Below, one piece after another: positions 43,840 through 52,396 of a stretch of 64,000 nucleotides of DNA (position 1 is the stretch's first letter; each line of letters begins with the position of its first letter). The position numbers were made by a program, and so were the translations under genes. Location of the stretch: the NCBI GenBank assembly GCA_021813325.1, contig JAKALA010000008.1, positions 21,191 to 85,190 on the forward strand, in the 5' to 3' direction. This DNA comes from a bacterium (GTDB lineage Bacteria; Verrucomicrobiota; Verrucomicrobiia; Limisphaerales; UBA11358). A model generated the notes under the pieces. The model saw only the letters and a list, made by a program, of their open reading frames with translations, was not told the origin of the DNA and searched no databases.

Positions 43840-46413
43840 TTAGCTGTAGGTGTTATAGACACTTCGAACGGTCAGCGCCTGTTTAAACTCGGCGAGCGCC
43901 AACTGACGTTTGGTGGTCACGTTTATCTCGACGGAGTGGCCGGCGTTTAGATGCACAAAATTATCCGAGTAGCGGGCATCAAGGTCACCCAAATTCAACC
44001 AAACCCACAGGGCGGGCTTTTCCGCGGATACGATGACGCGGAACCCCGTTGCAGTTTGCTTCACGTGGGTTTGCAATTTTGGGTCCACGAGTTCCAATTC
44101 CTTGGGGCGACCAAACGTGACCAGATTTTGCGACACGACCTGGTCTGACTGGGTGAGCTTGAGCCAAAGCATAAGGTTGTTTTCACCGTGTTGTTGCGCC
44201 AGCGAATCCAGTTTTAGTGTGCTGACAACCTGACTGTGTCGCGCGGGCGATTCCACGCCGATTTTCCCGGAGTCAAGCGTGACTCCCTGTAGATTGCTGA
44301 CGAGCCATTCAGCATTCCCTTTGAACGGAGCGCCCAAATCCGAGGTGAGATAGATGTCCACGGTTTTATTTTTGATGTCTTCCAGCCCGGAGATCATCAC
44401 CGGCGCATAAAAATGACGGGCGGCGTAATGCAGCGCCTTCCAGCGTCCGTAATAATCTACCGAAGCCCAGCTGGCCACGGGCCAGCAGTCATTGTATTGC
44501 CAGAACAGGCAGCCCATCGATTTGGGCATGTGCTGCCGCCAATATTCGGCTCCCAGCTTGATGCCGTAGGCTTGCACCAGTTGACTTACCCAAAGCGTAT
44601 TGTCGAAATCTTTGCCAGTGCGGAAATAGTTTCCGATCATGTTTTTGATCCGGTCATTTCCCAACGGACAGCGCTGGTGCCACTTCATGACCTCGGACAT
44701 GGTGGAAGCCCGATCATTGCTGGCATTGGTGTAAGAATGAACGGTGCGCGGTTCCGGGTAGGATTGATAGCCGAATTCGCTCATGAACCCGCTCAGTTCG
44801 CGATAGGCCTCAAACGTGCGCGCGCCCCACCAGACTTCCCAGTAATGCACATCGCCACAGTCCGGGCTGCCGGAGACGTAACTGGTCTGCGGCGAGCAGG
44901 TCTTGACCTCATCGCCTAAAACCTCCTTGAACAGGTAATCATAACCATCGCGGCCCATGGAAAACACCGACCAGTCGTCTTTGACCAGCAGGGAAATTTC
45001 GTTATTGCCGCACCAAACCGCAATGCAAGGGTGATGGCGAAGGCGCTTCAGATTATCGCGCGCTTCGTGGCGCACGTTGTCCACGAATTGCGCGTCAAAG
45101 GCGGGGTAACTGGCGCAGGCAAATTTAAAATCGGCCCACACGCAAATTCCCATTTCGTCGCAGGCGTCGAAGAGCGCATCTTCCTCGTAATAGCCGCCGC
45201 CCCAAAAGCGCAGCATGTTCATGTTCACCGCCGCGGCATCGGCCACATAGCGGCGCAGGCTTTCAGCCGTGACGCGATTGTAAAAAGCGTCCGACGGAAT
45301 CCAATTGGCGCCCTTGGCAAAAAACTCCACGCCGTTCACCTCAAAGCGAAGCGGATTGCCGGCAGCTTGATTTAAAATTCCCAGCGTGCGTAATCCGATG
45401 CGTTTGGAGACGGAATCGAGAATGCGCCCATCGTCATCAAGCAAATCGACCGCCACTGTGTAAAGCGGCTGTTCACCCATCCCGTTCGGCCACCAAAGGT
45501 TCGGATGCTTGACCGTCAATTCACAGCGCGCTTCGCCATCAATCAATTTAACCTTTGCCTTGTCGATGGCCTGGCGCTCGTGAGACACCGCAATTTTGGC
45601 ACACAGCGGTTTCTTGGCGACAGCCAAGGCGGACAATTCGACTGTGAGCGTTACGCGATTTTTGACCGAGTGATCCTGCAAGATCAGCACATCATCAATC
45701 CTGGCTTCGTCCATTGCCTCCAGTGAGATGCTTTTCCAGATCCCCGCCGTGATCAACGTAGGCGCCCAATCCCAGCCAAACTGGCAGGGCTGTTTGCGCA
45801 ACCAGGCCCGCCCGGTGACGCCGCGATTTTCATTCCGCTTTTCCTCGAGTTTCTTGGTAAAATTGGCAGCGGATTTGATAAGAATTTCAATTTTGTTTTC
45901 GCCCTCGTGCAGGAGCGATTTGACGTCAAATTCCCAGCTCCGGAACATGTTGTCGGTTTCGGCCATTTTTTGACCGTTGACACTGATCGTGGCCAGCGTG
46001 TCCAAACCTTCGCAACGCAACAAAACAGTTTTGCGGGCCAGCAGTTCGGGCGGCACTTGAAAGGTCCGGCGGAACAGCCAGTCGGTCTCACCGATCCATT
46101 GCACGTCTTTTTCTTGATCGCGGTAAAACGGGTCAAGAATTTTACCCGCCGCCAGCAAATCCGTGTGGATGCAGCCCGGAACCGTGGCCGAAATCCAATC
46201 ACCCGTGCCGGCTTTGCTTGCCTGCCATTGCCCATCCAACGATAGGATTTGCCGTTTGTTTACCGCGGCAGACGCGGTGCGCGCAAACATGCTGCCGCCC
46301 ACGCACGCGGCGGCCGTGGCCATGGCGGAAGTGGTCAGAAACTGACGGCGCGAGACGCCGGCGGCGGGGGATGATGAGAAATTCATGCGTAAAGGCACTA
46401 GAGTTGATGTCAT
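43840..46413 (-). CDS. Tat-exported GH2-family glycoside hydrolase, predicted beta-mannosidase
   Basis: VSRRQFLTTSAMATAAACVGGSMFA Tat signal; WIGETDWLFRRTFQVP; LRFWGGGYYEEDALFDACDEMGICVWADFKFACASYPAF; CIAVWCGNNE. Confidence 0.9.
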   Translation of the reverse strand: MTSTLVPLRMNFSSSPAAGVSRRQFLTTSAMATAAACVGGSMFARTASAAVNKRQILSLDGQWQASKAGTGDWISATVPGCIHTDLLAAGKILDPFYRDQEKDVQWIGETDWLFRRTFQVPPELLARKTVLLRCEGLDTLATISVNGQKMAETDNMFRSWEFDVKSLLHEGENKIEILIKSAANFTKKLEEKRNENRGVTGRAWLRKQPCQFGWDWAPTLITAGIWKSISLEAMDEARIDDVLILQDHSVKNRVTLTVELSALAVAKKPLCAKIAVSHERQAIDKAKVKLIDGEARCELTVKHPNLWWPNGMGEQPLYTVAVDLLDDDGRILDSVSKRIGLRTLGILNQAAGNPLRFEVNGVEFFAKGANWIPSDAFYNRVTAESLRRYVADAAAVNMNMLRFWGGGYYEEDALFDACDEMGICVWADFKFACASYPAFDAQFVDNVRHEARDNLKRLRHHPCIAVWCGNNEISLLVKDDWSVFSMGRDGYDYLFKEVLGDEVKTCSPQTSYVSGSPDCGDVHYWEVWWGARTFEAYRELSGFMSEFGYQSYPEPRTVHSYTNASNDRASTMSEVMKWHQRCPLGNDRIKNMIGNYFRTGKDFDNTLWVSQLVQAYGIKLGAEYWRQHMPKSMGCLFWQYNDCWPVASWASVDYYGRWKALHYAARHFYAPVMISGLEDIKNKTVDIYLTSDLGAPFKGNAEWLVSNLQGVTLDSGKIGVESPARHSQVVSTLKLDSLAQQHGENNLMLWLKLTQSDQVVSQNLVTFGRPKELELVDPKLQTHVKQTATGFRVIVSAEKPALWVWLNLGDLDARYSDNFVHLNAGHSVEINVTTKRQLALAEFKQALTVRSVYNTYS

Positions 46414-46675
46414 TTTAATGAACCCAAAGCAACTGTCGCTGGGCGGGTGTGCCAAAATTGCGGGGCACACGTGCCAGTGAATTGACGTGATGGAACCGAA
46501 TCCAGACCATTTGGCCATCAATTTTGAAACCAGCGAAGACGGACGATCGGGAGCGACTGTATTGGTAATTTAACGAGACTTTCTGTAAAAGCGTGAAGCC
46601 TTTTTTCAAGATTAAATCTGGTTTTTATCGGCGATTTTTCTGGCCACGGTCGCGAATATCCGTATTTGTTTCGCC

Positions 46676-49600
46676 ATGCGCCAGAAAACACGTTTGAGCC
46701 AGAGGACGAGATTCGTCTGGGCCGACGTATTGGGAAAATCATTGGCGATCGGCGGGACGGCGCGTGAATGGTCGGTTTTTGCTCAAAGCTCGCGGCGGCG
46801 GCGGGCGATGCTAAAATGGTTAATGGCAACCTTTGCCGCCGGCCTTTTGCTTGAGGCAACGACGCCTGTCGCGGCGGAAAATTTCCAACGGGAGCCGGCG
46901 CCGGTCTTCACCAACATTTGCCAGGTGCTCACGCGAACGGATGCGTTTCCTTTGCGTTCCTTGTTGCCGGTCCGGCTGAATGGCGTGGTGCTGGTGGGAG
47001 GAAGACATTCGATTGTCGTGCGATTTGACGGCTCGTCGTCCATCCAAATCCTGCCGTTGCCCTCCGAGCATCCTGTTCTCCAGCGTGGCGACCGCTTTGA
47101 GTTGGAAGGCCGGTGCCTGGTGGATGCCACCAATTTGATTTTTGAACCGGAACCATTGATAGACAATGACGGTTTGCATTCAGCTTATGAACGTTCCGCC
47201 GGCATTTGGTGGTCTCGCGGTCAACATGAAATGGCGCTGAATTACTTTAACCATGGAGGAGAAGGCGCCGTAAAATTATTTTTGGCCGGACCTGGAATGG
47301 CGCGGCAGCCACTGCCGGCAGACATGATGTTTCATGTTTTGACCAGCGGCGACCGCCAATCGTCAGCTAATTTGCCGGGCTGGGGGTTCAAATGCTACGA
47401 GGGAGCCTGGGGTAATTTACCGGATTTTTCGAAGCTGAAGCCGTATAAAACCGGCGTTTGTTCCCGCATAGATTTTGACTTGGCGGATCGAGAGACGAAC
47501 TTCGGAATGGCGTTCAACGGCTTTCTGGAAGTCCGCCAACTGGGATTATACACGCTTTCCCTGGAATCGGACGATGGCTCCCAATTATTCGCTGATCCGC
47601 CGCAATACCGAGTTGCGACCGGTGGTAAAACTAACCTTGCCACCTTGCGTCAAGTGGCTGCCGGCCAGTTTCTCCCGGCGGATGATCCTGAAAAATTTTG
47701 TGCCCAAATGGAAGGCACCGTGACATTTGCCGTTCACGAAGGAGACTCGTTGCGGATTGAAATTGTCAATGGCCGCAGCCGTGCGCTGGCGATTGTGCCT
47801 GCGGTGGCCGCCGCCGATTTTCAATGGCTGTTAGGCGCACGCATTCGGCTGGCCGGCATTTGCGAGAGCGTTTTTAATTCGGCCGGTTATCGGGTGGCCG
47901 GGCGGATCGAGGTGCCCGGGCTGGAGCAATTGCAATTGCTGGAAGCGGGGGAGAAACTGTGGCAAACGCAGCCGCCCATGTCTGCCGCCGCAGTGTTGCG
48001 CGCGGCCGGTTCGAATGCTGTTCCGTCGCTGGTGAATCTGACCGGAACATTGCGGCGGCAAGATTTGGATGGCGCGTGGCAGGTGGCGGATTCGACCGGA
48101 AGTTTCTCCCTGCGCCTTGCCGACAGCCAGTCGCTGAACAGCGGCATGAAGGTGCGGATTTTGGGGAAAGTCGAAACGGTTTCCAGCAACACGTTTGTGG
48201 TGAGCGGCCTGGCACGCCGTCTGGGCGAAAATGGAAATGGCAGCGGCCAATTGCCCTTGTTGACGGGCGTGGAGCAGATCAAGCAGATGAGCCGGGAAGA
48301 GGCCAAGCGGGGTTATCCGGTCAAAGTGCGCGGGATCATCACGTTTGTCTGGCCCGACGCGGGCTTTTTTTTGCAGGACGCCAACTGGGCGATCGATGTG
48401 CGGATGAGCCCTTCGGCGGCCACCAGTATTCCGAGCATCGGAGATTACTGGGAAGTCGAAGGCGAAACCTTTGCTGAATTTGCCCCGAACATCCGGGCCA
48501 CGCACGCCCGGCGCCTTGGTCCGGGCAGTTTGCCCGACGTGGTGCATCCCAACTGGAGCCAGTTGATCGACGGCAGTCTGGATGCGCAATACATCGAAGT
48601 GCAGGGGGTGGTTTCGCGCACGGATACTAATTTGCTTTATCTTTTGACCTGGGGCGGTCGCATCAAAATCAAACTGCCGGAAACTTCTTTTGACATGCTG
48701 CAACGATTCGAAGGAGCGCTGGTGCGCGTGCGCGGTTGCTTGATTCCCGGTCGCGATATTGTCACCCAGCAGGTCAAGCTGGGGGAATTTGAATTGCGCA
48801 ATGCCTCGGTTGCCGTGGATGAACCCGCGCCCAAGGATGTTTTTGCTCTGCCGTTGAAGCACGCCTCGGATCTTTTGCTGTTCGATGCTCACGCCAGCCC
48901 GATTCAACGGGTAAAATTGCGGGGTATCGTTTTGCATCAACGGGACGGCATGTGTTATTTCATGGACGGAGCCAATGGAGTTCGCCTGGCGCCGAAATTG
49001 GATGTCACCCTGAAGCCGGGCACTCGGATTGAAGTGGTGGGGTTTCCGGATTTGAATGCGCCTTCGCCGCTGTTGCGCGATGCAGTGGTGCGAGCCATCG
49101 GGACCGGCCCGCTGCCAGCCGCGACGGTCCTGTCCGGGGACGATTTGGTGGAAAATCGTTACGATGCCACGCGCGTGAAAATCAGCGCCACGCTGGTGTC
49201 GCGTCGCACCAGTGAAACTGATCAAATTTTGGAGATGCGTTCCGGCACGCGTCTGTGGCTGGCACGGCTGGCCCTGGCGAGCGGAGCCTTGCCCAATCTG
49301 GTCTTGGGCAGCGAACTCCAGTTGACCGGGGTTTATGCCGGGCAGGGCGTGGGTGGCGGCGAAGCCGGACGCCAGCCGGCCTCGTTCGAGTTGTTCCTAA
49401 ATTCGCCGTTGAACGTAGCGGTATTAAAAGAGCCGTCGTGGTGGACGGCGCGACATGCCCTAGTTGTCGCCGGCGGACTGCTCGGCGTGTTATTGCTGGC
49501 GTTTGGCTGGATTACCGTCCTGCACCGGCAGGTGGACCAGCGGACCACCGAATTGAAGCAGGAAATTGAGGACCACAAACGCACCGAATTGCAGCTTGAA

Positions 49601-50533
49601 GAGAAAACCACCATGTTGACGCGGGAAATTGAGGAACGGGTGAAAATGGAGGCTGAAGTGGAGCGGGGACACAAACAATTGCTGGTGACTTCGCGTCTGG
49701 CCGGCATGGCGGAGGTGGCCATCAGCGTGCTCCATAACGTGGGCAATGTCATGACGAGCGTCAATGTTCTGAGCGCCTCGATTGTGGAATATGTTCGCCA
49801 CTCCAAAATTTCGAGTGTGGGACGGCTGGCGGAATTGCTGGGAACTCATCGTTCTGATTTGCCGCGTTTTTTCAAGGAGGACCAACGGGGCCAGAAAATG
49901 CCGGATTATTGCGCACGGCTTTCCCAGCACCTGGCGGACGAGCAAAAACAGTTGCTGGATAAAGTGCGCGTTTTGAACGACAACATTGAGCACATCAACG
50001 AAATTGTCGGCATGCAACAAAGTTACGCGAAGGTTTCGGGGGTTTTGGAGCATTTGCCGCCCGCCGAGGTTTTGGAGGACGCCATCCGCATGCACGGACA
50101 GTCGCTGGAACGTCACGGGATCACGCTGGTGCGCCACTTTAAACCGGCCCCCATGATGACGATGGATCGCCACAAAGTTTTGCAGATCATGTTTAACCTC
50201 CTGGAAAACGCCAAATATGCCTGTTTGCAGGGCAGCGCCGCCGAAAAACAAGTGGTGGTGGAACTGGAAACCAGCCGCCAAGATTTTATCAAAATCACGG
50301 TGGCGGACAATGGCATGGGCATTTCGCCAGAAAATTTGAAGCGCATCTTCCGGCAGGGTTTTTCCACGCGACGCGATGGCCACGGTTTCGGTTTGCACAG
50401 CAGCATCTTGGCGGCCCAAGACATGGGCGGCAGCATGACGGTGAGCAGCGATGGAGTTGGCAAAGGGGCCAAATTTATGTTGGAGATTCCAATCGCAGTC
50501 CAAAAAAGTAATCTTCAACCGCAGCCGTCATGA
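46676..50533 (+). CDS. Giant membrane sensor histidine kinase with periplasmic PA14-like and repeated OB-like domains
   Basis: ~900-aa extracytoplasmic region; TM HALVVAGGLLGVLLLAFGWITVLHRQV; H-box GMAEVAISVLHNVGNVMTSVNVLSA; NLLENAKYACLQG; DNGMGISPENLKRIF. Confidence 0.85.
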   Translation: MRQKTRLSQRTRFVWADVLGKSLAIGGTAREWSVFAQSSRRRRAMLKWLMATFAAGLLLEATTPVAAENFQREPAPVFTNICQVLTRTDAFPLRSLLPVRLNGVVLVGGRHSIVVRFDGSSSIQILPLPSEHPVLQRGDRFELEGRCLVDATNLIFEPEPLIDNDGLHSAYERSAGIWWSRGQHEMALNYFNHGGEGAVKLFLAGPGMARQPLPADMMFHVLTSGDRQSSANLPGWGFKCYEGAWGNLPDFSKLKPYKTGVCSRIDFDLADRETNFGMAFNGFLEVRQLGLYTLSLESDDGSQLFADPPQYRVATGGKTNLATLRQVAAGQFLPADDPEKFCAQMEGTVTFAVHEGDSLRIEIVNGRSRALAIVPAVAAADFQWLLGARIRLAGICESVFNSAGYRVAGRIEVPGLEQLQLLEAGEKLWQTQPPMSAAAVLRAAGSNAVPSLVNLTGTLRRQDLDGAWQVADSTGSFSLRLADSQSLNSGMKVRILGKVETVSSNTFVVSGLARRLGENGNGSGQLPLLTGVEQIKQMSREEAKRGYPVKVRGIITFVWPDAGFFLQDANWAIDVRMSPSAATSIPSIGDYWEVEGETFAEFAPNIRATHARRLGPGSLPDVVHPNWSQLIDGSLDAQYIEVQGVVSRTDTNLLYLLTWGGRIKIKLPETSFDMLQRFEGALVRVRGCLIPGRDIVTQQVKLGEFELRNASVAVDEPAPKDVFALPLKHASDLLLFDAHASPIQRVKLRGIVLHQRDGMCYFMDGANGVRLAPKLDVTLKPGTRIEVVGFPDLNAPSPLLRDAVVRAIGTGPLPAATVLSGDDLVENRYDATRVKISATLVSRRTSETDQILEMRSGTRLWLARLALASGALPNLVLGSELQLTGVYAGQGVGGGEAGRQPASFELFLNSPLNVAVLKEPSWWTARHALVVAGGLLGVLLLAFGWITVLHRQVDQRTTELKQEIEDHKRTELQLEEKTTMLTREIEERVKMEAEVERGHKQLLVTSRLAGMAEVAISVLHNVGNVMTSVNVLSASIVEYVRHSKISSVGRLAELLGTHRSDLPRFFKEDQRGQKMPDYCARLSQHLADEQKQLLDKVRVLNDNIEHINEIVGMQQSYAKVSGVLEHLPPAEVLEDAIRMHGQSLERHGITLVRHFKPAPMMTMDRHKVLQIMFNLLENAKYACLQGSAAEKQVVVELETSRQDFIKITVADNGMGISPENLKRIFRQGFSTRRDGHGFGLHSSILAAQDMGGSMTVSSDGVGKGAKFMLEIPIAVQKSNLQPQPS

Positions 50534-50564
50534 GTTGTTCCAACCTGAATTGATTTTACCGATT

Positions 50565-51995
50565 ATGCCGATCGAAACAGCCTCCGATTCCGTCTTCGCC
50601 CGAATTCTGGTGATAGATGACAATCCCAGTGTGCATGACGCCTTTGATGGAATCTTGCGGGGCATGGTTGGCAATGATGAACTGGACGCGGACGAGGCGT
50701 TTATGTTCGGCAAAAATCCCGGCGACAAACCTGCCCGCCCGAAATACGAAATCGAGCACGCGATGTCGGGTATGGAAGGGATCGACAAGGTGCGGCAGGC
50801 GGTTGAAACCGGGCGACCCTATCAAGTTGCTTTTGTGGATGTCCGCATGCCGGGCATTGACGGGGTGGAAACCATCGAACGATTTTGGAAGCTGGATCAG
50901 CAGGTTCAGACCGTCATCTGCACCGCTTACGCGGATTACCGGTGGGAAGATTTAGCCAAACACCTGGGAGCGACGGATTGTCTGCTGCTCTTGAAGAAAC
51001 CTTTTCACAACATCGAAGTGTTGCAGATGGCCAGCACGCTGTCGCACAAATGGTTTCTGGCCAAACAGGCGGCGTTGAAACTGGAGCAAATGGAACGGTG
51101 GGTTTCTCAACGCACGCAAAAATTACTGGAAATGCAGCGGCGGGAAAATTCCAAGGCGGGAGAAACCGGCCACCCGGCGGCGGATGCGACTTCGGTTGAG
51201 TCTGCCCCCGCAATGATTGCGGAAAGCGAGTTGCCGGTGATTTTGCTGGTCGGCGGGAATGGCGATCAATTGAACGCCGTTCGAACAGGTTTGGCCGGCA
51301 CCTACAATCTTCTGGCGGCAACGGAGCTTGGGCAGGCCACGACGACGGCCGAAGAGAATGTTCCAGACACTATTTTGGTGGATGCCGCCATCGCCGATGA
51401 TGGCGGACTGCGGCTTTGCGCTGATTTCAAACAACGTCCAATCACAAGCCACATTCCCGTGATTTTACTCACAACGGACGATTCGGATGTCGCCCGGATG
51501 CGGGCTTTGGAGGCGGGCGTGAGCGAATTTCTGGTGAAACCGCCGCGGCTTCCGCTGCTGCGCGCCCGGTTGGATAATTTGCTCGAAAACCGGCGCAAAC
51601 TTCATGAGCATTTCCAGCAACTCCACAGCGTGCTGCCTCGCGAACTGGCGGCGAACAAAACGGAGGCGGAATTTCTTCAGCGGGTGGTGGCCATTGTCGA
51701 AAAAAACCTGCCGGATTATGAATTCGACGTAGAAAAGCTGGCCCGGCAGCTCGGGGTCAGCCGGCGACAATTATTTCGGAAGTTCAAAGCCGTGGCCGGT
51801 TGCACGCCCAACGTGTTTATGCGCGACATCCGGCTCAAACACGCGGCGAAACTGCTGGCCGAATCCCAATTGACCGTTTCGGAAATCATCTATGCGGTGG
51901 GATTTTCCGATCCTAAATACTTCCGCACGGTTTTCCGGGAACGGTTTGGGGTTTTGCCGGGCGAATACGGGCGGTCTTCCAGGCCTGAGGCTTGA
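50565..51995 (+). CDS. Response regulator with two receiver domains and C-terminal AraC HTH
   Basis: ILVIDDNPSVHDAF...FVDVRMPGIDGVETIERF; second REC ILLVGGNGDQLNAV...ILVDAAIADDGG...VPVILL-like; AraC tail LARQLGVSRRQLFRKFKAVAG...VSEIIYAVGFSDPKYFRTVFRERFGVLPGEY. Confidence 0.92.
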   Translation: MPIETASDSVFARILVIDDNPSVHDAFDGILRGMVGNDELDADEAFMFGKNPGDKPARPKYEIEHAMSGMEGIDKVRQAVETGRPYQVAFVDVRMPGIDGVETIERFWKLDQQVQTVICTAYADYRWEDLAKHLGATDCLLLLKKPFHNIEVLQMASTLSHKWFLAKQAALKLEQMERWVSQRTQKLLEMQRRENSKAGETGHPAADATSVESAPAMIAESELPVILLVGGNGDQLNAVRTGLAGTYNLLAATELGQATTTAEENVPDTILVDAAIADDGGLRLCADFKQRPITSHIPVILLTTDDSDVARMRALEAGVSEFLVKPPRLPLLRARLDNLLENRRKLHEHFQQLHSVLPRELAANKTEAEFLQRVVAIVEKNLPDYEFDVEKLARQLGVSRRQLFRKFKAVAGCTPNVFMRDIRLKHAAKLLAESQLTVSEIIYAVGFSDPKYFRTVFRERFGVLPGEYGRSSRPEA

Positions 51996-52004
51996 TTGCC
52001 TGAA

Positions 52005-52023
52005 CCAAGCCATTCGGGCTTGG
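52005..52023 (+). terminator. Possible stem-loop terminator after the AraC-type regulator
   Basis: CCAAGCC attcg GGCTTGG, 10 nt past the stop; no strong T-run. Confidence 0.4.
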
Positions 52024-52094
52024 CACCTTTGCCCCTCATCTTTGGCACGCCCCGCCTGCGACAGGCCGGTTGAGGTTTTGCTATATCTTGGAGC

Positions 52095-52212
52095 ATGTCA
52101 CCCCTAAGTCGCAATGACGCCCGTGTTGTCTCGGATCATATGCTCTTCAGGAAGTTGCCAAAACGGCGCTTCGGCCAGAGCCTTTGCGGATGGTCATGCA
52201 GAAATGCTCAAA
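52095..52212 (+). pseudogene. Decayed C-terminal fragment of a DUF1559-type prepilin
   Basis: Reading around 52149-52212 gives SGSCQNGASARAFADGHAEMLKWRG, resembling the HNGA-x-FSFADGHAEI-KW prepilin tail; no N-terminal methylation segment nearby; upstream similarity (ARVVSDHMLF) is in another frame. Confidence 0.4.
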
Positions 52213-52396
52213 TGGCGCGGCTTGCACATCAAACCAATTGTCTCAACCAAGCCATGCCACCGGTTTGCCGCCACCCTCTCGGCGGGCAATTTTTTGAGAG
52301 ATATTCGCTGGTTGTCCCGTATGCCTTCCATCACGGGTGGCCACCAAGTCTTTAGAGTATTTTCACCGATTAATTTTCGTTGCAACCCCAAAACCT

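Noticed and set aside
47831-49225. 464-aa minus-strand ORF
   Set aside because: Antisense to the giant sensor kinase; low-complexity composition, no recognisable domain.
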